DNA from: Euclidia mi
Taxonomy: Eukaryota > Arthropoda > Insecta > Lepidoptera > Erebidae
Direction of reading: 5' to 3'
DNA length: 64,000 nucleotides
Assembly: GCA_944739405.2 (NCBI GenBank)
Contig: OX123187.2
Coordinates: 74,446,450-74,510,449, forward strand
Made by a program: the position numbers and the translations under genes. Below the pieces are notes generated by a model. It was not told where the DNA came from. It saw only the letters and a program-made list of their open reading frames with translations, and made no database searches. The first letter of the stretch is position 1. Each line of letters starts with the position of its first letter. Shown piece after piece: positions 7,650 to 19,147 of this stretch.

Positions 7650-10405
7650 ATTCATTTTATTTTTGAACAATCAAATATACGAATTACTTAACGATAAAAC
7701 TATAGAAATACTATGTCTGACTGAAACATGGATTACAGATAATAAAAGAGATTTATTAAGATTAGAGGCCTATATTCTAGCAGCTAATTATTGCCGGAAA
7801 AATTATGAAGGAGGAGGTGTATGTATATTCTTAAAAGAACATATAGAGTATAAAAAAAGGCAGGATATTACAGATATGACAGTAGAGTACATATTTGAAA
7901 TCTGTGCTGTAGAAATAACTAAACATATTATTAATTGTAATATACTGGCCACAAAAAAATAGAAGTTCTGACATATTTTATGACTCTCTCACGAAACTTC
8001 TACATATGCTAAGAATAAAAGATAGTCAAAAACAAATAATTATAGGAGGAGATTTTAACGCCAATATCTGGTGTAAAAATACAAGTAAACACAACCGTTT
8101 AATTATAATGATTGGACACAACTTCCATCAAAAAGTAAAAGAGCCAACTAGAGTTACTGCTACAAGTGCAACTTGTATTCACAAACTTTCAAATTGCAAT
8201 AGAAGCCATTGAGTAAGGTCTCTCGGACTATAAGGGAGTTCTAGTTACCCTCCCTTGTCATAAAATGCCTAATAACAACAAAAAGGTCTGGTACATAAAA
8301 ATATGGTTATTTAATGTTAAAATATAGATCGATTCAAGTCTGAACTTAAAAAGCTAAATTGGGAGAACATTATAAATATAAACCATAATATCAATGACAA
8401 CTACACTTCATTTCATAAAAATTTACAACATGTATTAGATTGTATGTATACAAAAAAATCTCATTAAAATTAAAAGTAAAATACTAAAAACATGGCTTAC
8501 TAGTGGATTAAAAATATCGTGTAAAAATAAACGCCTCCTAAAAATACTTGTCACGAGAACAAAAAATCCAGTAATTCGTAAATACTATAAATAATATGAG
8601 AAAATACGAAAAAATGCTATCTTAAAATCAAAAAAACTAAACTACATACATAAAATGAAAAAGTCAGCAAATAAAACAAAAACGTTGTGGCAAGTAATAA
8701 AAGATCGCACAAATAAATTACCATAGAAATCTAGACAGAACATTAAGCTAAATATACATGGTAAGTTAATAAAAGACGCACATACGGTAGCTAATGAATT
8801 CAATAACTATTTCGTATCGGTAGGCCAAACTAAAATAATAAATGGCACTACTGGTCCCTTAGGCCGTCCTGTTATAACTCTGAGTGAAAACTTCATCTAT
8901 CTACAACCAGTTGATCCAAGAGAAACTAAACGCATAATACAAAAACTAAACAATAAGTATAGTTTTGATCACGACGAATTCCCACCAGTGCTTATAAAAG
9001 CATGTGCAGATGAGTTGATAATGCCTTTAACATTCTTAATCAACCAGTCCATAACGGAAGGTGTTGTCCCTGACCTACTTAAAATGTCAGTAATAAAACC
9101 TATCTTTAAAAATGGCGACAAATCTGAGGCTGGTAACTACCGTCCCATCGCCTTGCTATTCACCTTCTCTAACATACTAGAGACCGCGATGTCGACACGT
9201 CTATACGCCTTTTGCGAAACATTTTAAAATAATTAATGACAGCTAAAATGGCTTTCAAAACACAAGTCCACAACCTTAGCAGTGTTTAAATATATGCAAG
9301 AAGCTTTACATATAATAAATGGTAAGAAATATGCCATAGAAATATTGTAAGATATGAGCAAGGCGTATGATAGAGTGAGTTATAAAATACTTTTAGATAA
9401 ATTAGACCAAGTAGGTGTTAAGAGGTGTTGATTGATGAATTGTTTAGCTCGTACTTAAAAAACCGCACACAGTATGTAGAGGTAGAGTACCATGATCCAC
9501 AAACTAGTGCCGTTTCACAACTGAGATCAAGGCAAGCGAATGTTACAATGTCCATACCACAAGGTAGTGTTCTAGGATGCATACTATTTTTAATCTACAT
9601 TAACGATTTGCCAAATGAAATAAATGCGCACAGTATATTATTCGCTGATGATATTTCAGTAATATTTCCATGTGCGAAAGACGGAAATCTAAATGAATTG
9701 CTGGATAACAACTAAACAAAATAGTATTATGGCTTAAAGACTCAGGTTATGACCTGGAAATAAATTTTGCCAAAACTAAACTCATGCAATATAGACCATA
9801 CCAAAAACGTCAGCTGAATATAAATTATTCATATAATAATGCCAATATTGAATGTATCGATGAGTTCAAACTATTGGGTCTGACCATAGTCACAAATATA
9901 AATTGGAAATCTCACATCCAAAGCTTATGCTGTAAAATAGCCAGATTTACCTATGCCTTATATGAATTAAAAAAGGCAACAGATTTAAAAACGGCCCTAA
10001 CAGCCTACTATGCCTATGCATATTCATAGCTAAATTATGGCATTATAGTATGGGCAATAGCGTGGATGTAGAAAGATTCTTTATATTACAAAAAAAATGC
10101 ATCAGGATCCTTGCAAATATAGAACAATTGGAAAGTAGCAAGTCATATTTTAAAAAGTACAAAATACTTACACTAACAAGTATGTATATTTTAGAAATAA
10201 GTCAGTTTGTAAGGAAGCATCCCCATTTATTTCCCTTAGCTAAAGACCAACGCACATGTATACAAAATCTTAGAAATCCAAAAAAACTAGCCTTACCAAA
10301 TTCTACACTAGCAATATACCATTCAGGACCTCTTGTAATGTGCATAAAGGTATATAATAAACTACCCAATGAAATTAAAAACTCAAAAATATTCAAATAA
10401 ATAAA
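7650..10405 (+). mobile_element. Decayed APE-type LINE, plus strand
   Basis: A run of broken frames follows the order of a LINE ORF2. Endonuclease pieces (EILCLTETWITDNKRD at 7663-7962; IIIGGDFNANI at 8006-8212) come first. They are followed by reverse transcriptase pieces VVPDLLKMSVIKPIFKNGDK with NYRPIALL (8988-9227), IPQGSVLGCILFLIYIND with FADD (9425-9715), and C-terminal segments at 9784-10029 and 10050-10400. There are many stops and frameshifts, so it is inactive. The motifs suit the Jockey/CR1/Daphne assemblage; the exact clade is undecided. It ends in an AATAAATAAA tract near 10400. Its start lies within a few bases of the gene B stop codon. Confidence 0.8.
9425..9715 (+). pseudogene. 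LINE reverse transcriptase core fragment
   Basis: The frame contains SIPQGSVLGCILFLIYINDLP followed by the catalytic FADD box. It is the best preserved part of the decayed LINE at 7650-10405, and neighbouring frames hold the flanking RT blocks. Confidence 0.75.
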
Positions 10406-11500
10406 TGTTACTTTATAACTTAAATCTCTACTGTCCTACAATGTCTTACTCCACAATGTATTATGGAAATTATATCCCAAGTAGTTTGTCGAAGCAACAT
10501 TGTTATGAACAAAAGCTGCTTTTTATAGCTTCGGCTATCGCAAATCTTTAGGCGACACTTCACACACACACGTTGAAGAGTCGTTTCGCAAATCTGATGG
10601 GTTCAGTTTAGTCAACGCTTGGACAGGATTTAGTTCTACGCGATTTTCAGTGTTTAATGCCTAGTTTTTTGGGATGAGTGGCAATTGTGAGATTGTGTAA
10701 AACAGTGTAAAAAACAAGAAAAAAAGTAATTTTAACTACGATACTAATTCACTTTTACTACATACTAGTAAGGCCTGAACCAAACTCAAAACTATATTTA
10801 TTCCTTGCTTTGTAATGCAACCGTGAGTATACATTTGAAAGATCTTAGTTTCTTTTGTTATGTCTAGTCGTATCAAAGACAGCAAAAGAGCAATAGACAA
10901 AAGTTTTAGTCTTACAGTACAAAATCACTCATACCGTCAGTAGTTTGAGAAATATTCACTTTTATATAAAATAGAAATCCATTTAAATCGCGAACGCTCA
11001 TTATAAAGAGACGTAGCACACAATTACTCTTGATCGGGAAGGTATTCGCTATATGTGCAGTAACTCACACTGCCACGTAAAGATTAATAGCTTTGCAGAC
11101 AACGAACGGAGCGAGAGCTAAAGGTCGGTAAGGAGGAACTCTAATTTAGATGTCTGTGTTATGAAGTTTGGATGGAATAAGATTAGAATATGAGGGGTTT
11201 GTACTAGAGATAGTTATTGAGATGTCATCATAGGTGAATGGAAATGAAGTGATGTGATGTTGGGTATTGAGAAAGGTGCGCTTTTAGTTACGTAATCATA
11301 AAAAATAAGTGAAATATAGCAAGAGTCAAGAGTCTATTAATTGAAATACATATGTAAAATAAAATTTTGATACTTTAAAGGTTGATATCAGAACATGTGA
11401 AAAAGAAACTCTCTAGATAAGATAATATTGAGTCACTGTCGACTAGAACCGTACCTCGAGCCCGAAATCAAACATCTATGTGGCTATGCGGGATCACACT
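10406..11500. other. No recognised feature
   Basis: AT-rich sequence with no coding frame and no repeat that I can match elsewhere in the window. Confidence 0.35.
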
Positions 11501-11507
11501 AGATTGG

Positions 11508-11690
11508 TCTGTATAAATCAATTTCTTGTGTTACTGACTAACTGACAAACAACGCACAGCCGAAACTAATGTGCGCAATAAGCTAAAATTGGCATGTAGC
11601 ATACATGGGTAGTTTTTGGAAATTCCCGTGTTAAGATCTTAAAACATCCCACGCAGGCGGAGCCACGAGCGGGGTCTATCTATCTATATC
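11508..11690 (+). repeat. Helitron-like non-autonomous fragment
   Basis: 'gtgttactgactaactgac...acagccgaaactaatg...aagctaaaattggcatgta' matches 19521-19735 at reduced identity. The end, 'ggcggagccacgagcgggg', is the decayed Helitron 3' signature common in Lepidoptera. Confidence 0.5.
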
Positions 11691-11694
11691 GTCA

Positions 11695-11930
11695 CGCCTG
11701 TCTCCCATTGGGGTAGGCAGATACTATGGAACGCCACATGCTACGGTTCAAACATAACTCTTTCGCTTCCTCGACATTCATTATGGGTTCTGGGTTCTTT
11801 TAATTTAGCCCTTTTTCAGTACGTCACCTATTTGGTCGGCGCACGTCCAGCTTGGGTGTCCCCTACCGACATCTTCTTTCGTATATCTTCTTTCATCCAT
11901 CCGTGCCAATTCTAGTATCATAAAACATTT
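11695..11930 (-). repeat. RTE-like LINE 3' end, degenerate, minus strand
   Basis: 'cgtcacgcctgtctccca.tggggtaggcag' plus the following 'ggtcggcgcacgtccagcttgg' parallels 1930-2140, the LINE C-terminal and 3' region on the minus strand. It is strongly mutated. Confidence 0.5.
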
Positions 11931-12114
11931 TATAATATCAGATACTCCATGATGAATGCGTCCTTAGAAAGGTTCCCTATCCATTTGCATAAAATTTTAA
12001 GACCTAATATAACTTAGCATAATGTTGTTTGGCATAATTATATTTTCGCATAATATAATTACACATAACAGCTTACGCATATTTTTTTAAGCATAATTTC
12101 ATAACCATAATAAT

Positions 12115-12262
12115 GATTAAGCATAATATTCTAAAGCATAAATTTATTAAGCATAAAGTTCTAAAGCATAACTTTCTTAAGCATAATATCCTAAAGCATA
12201 AAATCTTAAAGCATAAAATCCTAAAGCATAAAATCCTAAAGCATAAATTTATTTACGCATAA
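12115..12262. repeat. Degenerate ~16-bp tandem array (AAGCATAAAATCCTAA type)
   Basis: About nine units of a 15-17-bp motif beginning AAGCATAA and ending in CTAA or TTAA follow one another. Their similarity rises toward 12190-12250. Confidence 0.8.
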
Positions 12263-12335
12263 TGATTACAATACGATACAAATTGGATATAATAACTTTG
12301 GCAATGTATCTTTGGCATATTTTTCGCTGTAGGAA

Positions 12336-12466
12336 GCATGAAGCAAGCAAACATACAGCATGAAAGCAAGCATGCAAGCAAGCATGTAAGCAAGCATGCA
12401 GCAAACAAGCAAGCATGCAGCATGCAAGCAAGCATGCAGCATACAAGCAAGCATGCAGCAGGCAGG
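12336..12466. repeat. AAGCATGC-type short tandem repeat
   Basis: Alternating GCAAGCAAGCAT and GCATGCAGCAT units form a low-complexity array, open in several frames on both strands. These frames give Cys/Leu/Ala or Lys/His/Gln repeats and should not be read as proteins. Confidence 0.8.
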
Positions 12467-12748
12467 GCTTCTGTCACGGCTCCGGCGCTGCGGGCGTCCG
12501 GCGGCCCCACGCGTGCTAATCGTCGCAGACGGCTTTCGCTCACCACCGCAGCCTCGGCGGCTCGCTCACAGCCACCTGCTCCTCAGCCCGCGGGCCGCCT
12601 CGCCCCTACGCGCCTACGTGATTTTAAATAACACTCTAGGACAAACAAGACTACGTGGAGTCGGTTTTGCAGCAATTCGGTTCTGTCACTAACTTTTGTT
12701 GCACAGCATATACCTTTTTTACAAGTTAAATATATAATTATATAAATA

Positions 12749-12868
12749 TTATGCTAATAGTCATTAGGCCTACTAACGTTATGCTAATAGTCATTAGGCC
12801 TACTAACGTTATGCTAATAGTCATTAGGCCTACTAACGTTATGCTTATAGACATTAGGCCTACTAACG
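12749..12868. repeat. 30-bp tandem repeat, four copies
   Basis: The unit TTATGCTAATAGTCATTAGG plus CCTACTAACG repeats four times with a period of exactly 30. The first three are identical and the fourth has two substitutions. It lies in the right arm of the fold-back element. Confidence 0.9.
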
Positions 12869-13045
12869 TTATGCGAATCAAATTTATGCCAAAACAAATT
12901 AGTATTTAAGATGATTATGCCAACAAAAAATGTACGCCTTAAAAATATGCCGAAGCATTATTATGCCAAAACAAATTGTGCCAAAATCGTTATGCCGAAG
13001 TATATTAGGACAAAGAACATTATGCAAAAAGAAGGGATCCCCCTT

Positions 13046-13683
13046 CGAACGAAAGTACGTAGAAAATACTAAGCAATGCTTCAGCGCATTATGCGTCTCC
13101 GTAACTCCACAAAGTATTATACTTGGAATGCAAGAGGAATATCACCATCGAATCGGAAGTCTGTATTGGCCTTTGAAATTGATAGTGTAACGTTTGCAAA
13201 GGTTATAGTAAATAAAGTACATTTCAAACTACGTTTAAATATCTATGGAGAATTTAGTAAGGAATAATGAAGATTGCATTCGTCAGTTTTATTTCTCAGG
13301 TTTACTGTCTGACAATTCAGATAACCCTATTTTCTAGGTGTACTTAATAATTTATTCAAATACTTTCTTACAATGCTCAATATGGCCCAACATTGTCAAC
13401 TTTATACTTTTGAATTACTATTTCAAATTCCTTGAACTTGTTTATACAAAACCAAACTTAGCTACGTAGTTACTAATGTTATTGCTGACTTTAATATTTA
13501 TGTATCTAACCTACTTATAAATTTGCAAGGAAACACGTGAATACTTAGTGCAACTGAAGCTAATATAAATGCTTCACAACAATATCCCGTCTAAAGTAAG
13601 ATCAACGCCTTCTGCATTGCACAACCAACAGTTTAAGTACATTCATTAAATGAAGTAAGTGAATTTTAGAAATAAATAGTTTG
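13046..13683. other. No recognised feature
   Basis: AT-rich. The short overlapping open frames at 12930-13267 run out of the repeat arm and have no family resemblance. Confidence 0.35.
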
Positions 13684-13910
13684 TTTTGTTTGTTTTTCGT
13701 GTGTGTGTGTGTGGCCAACTCTAGTGGCAGAGTTTTTCAGACCGCCTGAAAGCCTCCGACGTGGTTATCCTAAGAACCGGGACCGACAGCTTTACGTGCC
13801 CTCCGAAGCACGGTAGCGCTCAGATGTAAATACCTGAATGAGATCTGTTACGAACGACAAGCTAAGTCTCGCTATGAGCGCTAGCTAGTTACTGAGTTAT
13901 TTAACTGAAT
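13684..13910 (+). repeat. SINE/LINE-tail-like repeat with GT run
   Basis: After a short (GT)n at about 13700, the block 'ccgggaccgacagctttacgtgccctccgaagcacgg' matches in reverse the 'cctcggagagcacgttaagccgtcggtcccgg' body of the SINE at 29730-30103. The end matches 770-850. Confidence 0.55.
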
Positions 13911-14890
13911 GAAAACGAAATTATTGAATGTTCATCCTTCTAATAATGCAATCATGCCCCGATTTCACACCAAAACGTTTGACGTGAATAAGTATAATTA
14001 TACTTAACATGCAATTCGACTATATCGACAAAAACGGCAACTCTTTGTGGTATGAAAAACCTGTAGTACTGAAAATTACTATAATTGAGCATGTTAGGGA
14101 ATTCTCTTTTTACGATAACGGAAACAAAAATATGATAGTTGTATTTGTTTTTTCTTGATATAATCTTACCTTTTACCTGCGTCTAAAGTCATAGGCAAAA
14201 TATTATAAGTTCTTTTAATATACAAAGTAATGAAAAGCTTCAATTTCATGAAGCTTTTCATGAAATCTTTAAAGAATATAATATTATGGTTTCTTAGTGC
14301 TGGTTTCACATTGCCTTACTAACTGACATTCAACGTCACACATTTCCAGGAATCTCTGAATATATCTCAAGGTGCATCGGATACGTCTGACAAGACCCTT
14401 GGAGTATTTAACCTGTCTTGTGCAGTAGTTTACTAAGCACCTGTTATTTCTGTATAATGTAGGAATCGGGTAGCTGTAAGTACATGAACTAAATCAAATA
14501 AGTTTATTAAATGGTTATGAAAAGTGAATAAAATATTTCATTGTGTTAATATAATTGTCTTTTTTTATGTCGTGTGTTTTCTTTTTGTCTTCTTTTTTGA
14601 GTTGTGTGTTTTCTTTTTGTAGTATTTTGTTCATTTTGGTTAAAAGTCTTTTCTTTTTATTCTCAATTGTGCTATTTCTTTATATTTTATGTATTATTTA
14701 AAAAAAAATGTCTGAAAAATCTGTGTGAAATGATCAAGGTTATTAACCAAAGTTCAGGGAGAACTACAAAGACACATAGGCTTATATAATTAGCTTCTTT
14801 CTACGAATATTTAATAAGGAAAGGCGACTTAACTGATATTAAAACAAAAGACAGTAAAACAGTAAAATCCGAAACAAAAATTTGTGGATA
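13911..14890. other. No supported gene; contains a perfect hairpin
   Basis: ATGAAAAGCTTC (14230-14241) and GAAGCTTTTCAT (14250-14261) form a 12-bp stem with an 8-nt loop. A possible short terminal exon at 14350-14433 follows TTTCCAG but is unsupported. The rest is AT-rich. Confidence 0.35.
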
Positions 14891-14894
14891 ATAC

Positions 14895-14990
14895 GAAGAA
14901 TATTCACGTGTAGGGTTCGAACTCGCAATACTCAGCACAGGAAGCATTTATTGCTATCCTTGCAGCCACAGTTTATACGAGTAGTAACTC
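14895..14990 (-). repeat. tRNA-derived SINE head fragment, minus strand
   Basis: On the minus strand GAGTTCGAACCC is a B-box-like sequence with a weak A-box region upstream. It is not a tRNA gene because no cloverleaf closes around it. Confidence 0.4.
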
Positions 14991-15134
14991 GTCTTATGTA
15001 GTAATTTACGAGGTATATTTAAGATTTGAAAATTAACTTCTAAACGACGAAATACTTTCTTTTGATGACTTTATGAACAAAAAATTGCAAACTATAATTT
15101 ATGTTAACGTAATTTTATGAAATATACCTACTAT

Positions 15135-15385
15135 TATTTATAATTTGTCCGTGTGGTGACGGATTAACAATACGGAATGTCACCAGCCCATGTCATCCCA
15201 TGGATGTCGTAAGAGCTGACAGAGGGAGCATATTATGCAGAGAATAGCAACTGTAAGAGAAGGAAAACTTGATAGAAACCCTATACCAACCCTTTTGGCC
15301 AGCGTGGTATAGTAGGCCAATTCCTCCTTTCAAAGGTCGGGCTTAGTCCAGCAGTGAACTGTTTAAGACTGATGATTGATATTTA
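15135..15385 (+). repeat. Family RA repeat, well preserved
   Basis: It is very close to 53240-53470 along its whole length, from 'gtgtggtgacggattaa' through 'gacagagggagcatattatgcagagaa' and 'ggccagcgtggtatagtaggccaattcctcc' to 'gtccagcagtg'. It probably represents a LINE 3' UTR or SINE. Confidence 0.75.
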
Positions 15386-16202
15386 TAATTTACCCGAAAG
15401 ACAACTCCTCAATACTGATCAAAAACTACACAATAAACAAAAAGCATTGCCTAAATTGAATTCTGTACAAATATCTTCATATTACAATAAATTAATCCAA
15501 CTTCTGTCCTGACCTTAACCGTTCCGATCCGGTTGCTTCGAAACAGGAAACTAGATCTGTAAACACACACAGTTTGTGGTTTCGTCCAATAAGTGGTTCT
15601 GCACAGTATTGGCTTTGTACGTCTCCATCGCTTTTGTTACCGAGAACTCCACTGGCTTGTTGAGATAACTATTATATTCTAACGATTGAATAAACGAATT
15701 GAAAACTGGAGTACAGAGTTCGTGATTAGATTCCAGACTTTTAATGAGAATTGATTTTGTTACTTGGAACGTCCCTGTCTGTCTTGTGATTTGAAAGTTT
15801 AAACTGACGATCTTCGTCCTATTTGGATGATTTCATCTAAGTTAATGGATATATGTGGCCTTCATACTGTAGTGTTGGATTTTGTAGGCGATATAACATC
15901 ATGCCTCTTGACCTGAGCAAAGGACCAGAATGAGCGGCTTTATGTACAATCAAACAAGTTCGTGGTCGATCAGTTTAAAAAAGTGTCCTTTGCCTCGCTC
16001 ATAGTGTCGAGGCACACGTACACTAATACAAAACCACTCCCCCATATTACGTTTTGACTAGGGAACTGGACGCGACCATGTCTTGCTGAGCGATTTTCGC
16101 CTTTATGCTGTAATAGCGTCAAGTTTGGCCATTGTACCCTCTAAAACATGGCAGTGCAGCACTCTTATGTAAATGGAATAATAACAAAAAACAATGAGCC
16201 AT
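15386..16202. other. No recognised feature
   Basis: No coding frame of note and no repeat matched within the window. Confidence 0.35.
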
Positions 16203-16290
16203 CCAAATCTGCAAACGTTGCTTAACTTTGCTGATTTATTTTGAACAACAAGTCAAGTCACGCTACGGGCACTTTCTGATTATCTATTAT
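16203..16290. repeat. Diverged copy of the 770-850 repeat
   Basis: 'gcaaacgttgcttaactttgctgatttattttgaac' parallels 'gcaagcgttgcttaactttgcccatctattacgaac' at 774-810. Confidence 0.5.
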
Positions 16291-17014
16291 AACTATTACT
16301 CATAAAATATCCCTAAAACTAATTTATAATCATCACACAGTATTATTGTTTGTTTCGTCGACGTTTTCATAACCAGTTCATAACAAGCTCTTATGCTGAT
16401 AAGCTTGCTTATGAAAGGCTAGAATATAACCGTGATAGGATATTTTTATTTGGTTAGCCGTCCATTCCATTAATATTTATTGAGAATACCAAGAAGATAG
16501 GCGGTAAAACGTTTGTTAATATTTAATATGAAAACCTTCATCTGAATGGGATTCGCATATGCTTTTCGAAATTTAGTCTACGATTCATTCGTAAATAAAT
16601 ATAGGATTAATAAAATCATGAATTATGCCATAGATCACATTGTTATTTATTACTGGTTAATCTGGTTATCCGTAGAGAGCTTTGCACGTAAAGTATACTC
16701 GAATCCTTAAAAATATATAAAAATAAACTTTCATAATGAAGTACTTTGTTTGACGACGAAAACTGCATGAAAATATTCTGTTTAATAGTACTGATGATGA
16801 TATTTGTGGACTGTGTTTTTTTATATTTAGTGATCTTCTATCTATTTCCTTTTCTTCCTGGCTGAAAGCGATAAACTCAAGAATTAGCGAGCGGATATTT
16901 TTACGGTCTTCAATAGATATGATGATTCCTGGGAAAGGTTTAGGTGTAATAATTCAGTGGGACGGAGTCGCAGGCTAGTCTAGTTTATAAAGTAGTCAAT
17001 ATACTACATGAAAA
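16291..17014. other. No recognised feature
   Basis: AT-rich sequence without coding or repeat signal. Confidence 0.35.
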
Positions 17015-17245
17015 CCGATAAAAAATCTGTACTTTATACCCTTTCTAACGATGGAAGAAGTCAGTTCGAACAAAATTTGTAACTATATTCAATAAAAACA
17101 TTTTGAAACCTAAACTGTTATTTCATTATTCTGACACTGGCTAGGTAGTATTTTTTGTTTTGTGATTACATATTGAAAGATTTTAAGGCCATGTTGGACA
17201 TCGTTAGAAAGGGTATTAAGTACAGATTTTTATAAAGTAATCGAA
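17015..17245. repeat. MITE-like inverted repeat
   Basis: 'AATCTGTACTTTATACCCTT' plus TCTAACGA (about 17027-17053) is matched in reverse complement, with few mismatches, by 'TCGTTAGAAAGGGTATTAAG' plus TACAGATT (about 17198-17228). About 145 bp lies between the arms, which hold no coding sequence. Outer boundaries are not sharp. Confidence 0.5.
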
Positions 17246-17954
17246 TTTCAAAAGAGCTTTTGGTTTTTTTATAATTAATTTAGAATTTCATATTTTGCAC
17301 TCATTACTTAATTTTTAAGAGTTTTGAAGTTCGTACTTTTTTTGCATTTATTCCCAACAATTTATACTTTTTTAAGAATACAAAAAAATAATACGAAATA
17401 CATTAGAGAATACAATAAAAGTTATCTAGTGCAAATATGACTACAAACTAAAAAGTTATATCGTTTTAAATGTGATAATTCAGAAAAAAATAAAAATGCA
17501 AAAGAATCGTTTCTCAAGTACAGGCTAGGACCTGGGGTTCTTGGGGTGAAAACAAGGATATGCTCTCCCCTAACCCCCAAAAAATTGTGTCGGTCCATGC
17601 GCCAAACACCCTGTATTTCAATAGCCCCAAGATATAAGAGACGGATCAAAGGATATTAAATACTTGAACAAATATGACTTGGAAAATAAACATGCAAAAA
17701 TTGCATTTATTTTTCGAATTTGCCTCGCATGCCGATAACTCTTCGATTCAAAGTGTGCCCTGGACCATCTCATGTTTTCAGGGGATCCTTTATGGAAATA
17801 CGTATTCACATTTGGAATATACGGCGATTACTTTGACGAGAAATAACTAGGATGGTTATATTTGAGAGATAATGTATCTATAGTATACGAGTTATATATG
17901 AATTTGAACTTTCGAGAAACGTTAGTTTTAAATTCAGGGAGTTTAGTTTTCAGG
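17246..17954. other. No recognised feature
   Basis: The minus-strand open frames at 17422-17809 have no recognisable similarity and biased composition; probably chance. Confidence 0.3.
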
Positions 17955-18012
17955 ACATATACCACGTACCTTTGCTTTCAGTAGCTGATATTTCGGCACT
18001 GTTGCCATGACC
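17955..18012 (-). repeat. Penelope-like element terminal fragment
   Basis: 'ATATACCACGTACCTTTG' and TTTCGGCACTGTTGC closely match the 3' end of the PLEs at 47336-47400 and 51908-51972. Only about 60 bp survives, next to the (TAA)n tract. Confidence 0.6.
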
Positions 18013-18016
18013 AATT

Positions 18017-19147
18017 ATAATAATAATAATAATAATAAAACCCCTCTGGGGCAGTCGTTATCTCATCATGAGACTAACGCAATCTCAGAGGGCAGAGTAA
18101 CAGCTTTCAAACATCACCTTTGTCTTGTGATATATATTACAGGATAGAAAGAAAGCTTACAAACCGCAGGGCAGCTTTGTGGCAAGCTGAATGTGTGTGG
18201 CGACACTGCGGTCCCGAATACTTCAGGGAGTCGGTCAGGGCCTCGTCTCCGGCTTGCTTTTACTGGCTGGTCGTAGTGGATTTCCAAGAGCGCCCACAGG
18301 ACTCTCGACTCTGGCTTGCCTTAGTCGGCCGGCCAGAGGGAAGTCGCAAGAGCTATTTGCTCGGGGGTGGAAGTGTCATTGTCAAGGGCGTAATTACGGG
18401 GAAACCCGCTCCGGGTCACGAGACCCACGATGGCAAAACCGGTGCCGCACCGCTCTACACCCCTAGCCGCTCACACCAGTGTTGCCCTCTTGTTGCCTTT
18501 ATGGTAGAGTTTGTTTGCCTTGGCGGCTATTTAGAGAGGGTCCATCTAGTGAGCTGGCGAGTCACCGTCTGCCCCTTTTTGACGTACTTTAAGAGTAATT
18601 AGGGCAGACGCCGGCATTCATCCATAGTTTTCATCTAAACCTATCCATTAAACACCCATCCCAATACCCCAGAGTAATTAGTTTCCATATAAGTAGCAAT
18701 AGGCCCTCACCTGCTGCGGCTAACCCGTGACTGTACTTAATAGTGCGGTGATGGAGGCGCCTCAGTAGGTGTTCCATTACATTCTAGATTAAAACTCTCA
18801 AAGGGCCTCTGCGCGTTGGACCTATGTCTCCGTGTACGCCTGCAGAAGGGCCGGGTATTGTTCTAACAAATTAGAATAATACCCGAGAAAGAGAAACAAA
18901 TAATAATAACTGTCGGGTGCTTGGGTCAAGGGCTTTATGCAAAAAGCAGTACTTCTCGACACGGCACGTATTGTGAGGAAGTTCCTGTCTCTGGAGCCCT
19001 AACCACCGACAGCTTGAACCCTGTGCCCGTTGCTGGTGGGATCCCACGGTTTTTTTTTTATATTTTTAAATGTATTTTATTTTTTATTGTATATTTAAAA
19101 ATGTAAATGAAACCTGAAGAAAAATAAATAAAGGAATAATAATAATA
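18017..19147 (+). mobile_element. (TAA)n-flanked R4/Dong-like LINE, internally deleted or composite
   Basis: GC-rich sequence begins right after a (TAA)n tract at 18017-18038 and ends in another (AAT)n tract at 19136-19147. R4-clade Dong elements are known to insert in TAA repeats. At 18920-19003 the plus strand reads WVKGFMQKAVLLDTARIVRK and soon stops, which looks like the C-terminus of such an element. A third TAA tract at about 18902-18909 separates this from the 18039-18900 block, so it may be two stacked insertions or a 5' UTR joined to a 3' end by deletion. The 160-codon frame at 18120-18602 is not recognised. Confidence 0.45.

Larger units (their letters stand above)
11975..13045. mobile_element. 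1.07-kb fold-back element with GCATAA / TTATGC repeat arms
   Basis: The left arm (about 11985-12265) is rich in GCATAA spaced every 15-25 bp. The right arm (about 12745-13030) carries the reverse complement TTATGC at similar spacing. The outer borders are also inverted: CCTAATATAACTTAGCATAA near 12003 against the complement of TTATGCCGAAGTATATTAGG ending near 13009, and TTTGCATAA near 11984 against TTATGCAAAAA near 13019. The centre holds an AAGCATGC array and a GC-rich block. No transposase is present. The superfamily is unknown; fold-back or a Helitron-associated repeat are possibilities. Confidence 0.55.

Noticed and set aside
12249..12692. Cysteine/alanine/leucine-rich and lysine/histidine-rich open frames
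   Set aside because: They are translations of the AAGCATGC tandem array, in several frames at once.
12001..12872. A CRISPR array or other spaced repeat defence locus
   Set aside because: Repeats are contiguous or degenerate, without unique spacers of fixed length, and the genome is eukaryotic.
18120..18602. A 160-codon host gene
   Set aside because: It lies inside a (TAA)n-bounded GC-rich repeat and has no signal, splice site or family motif.
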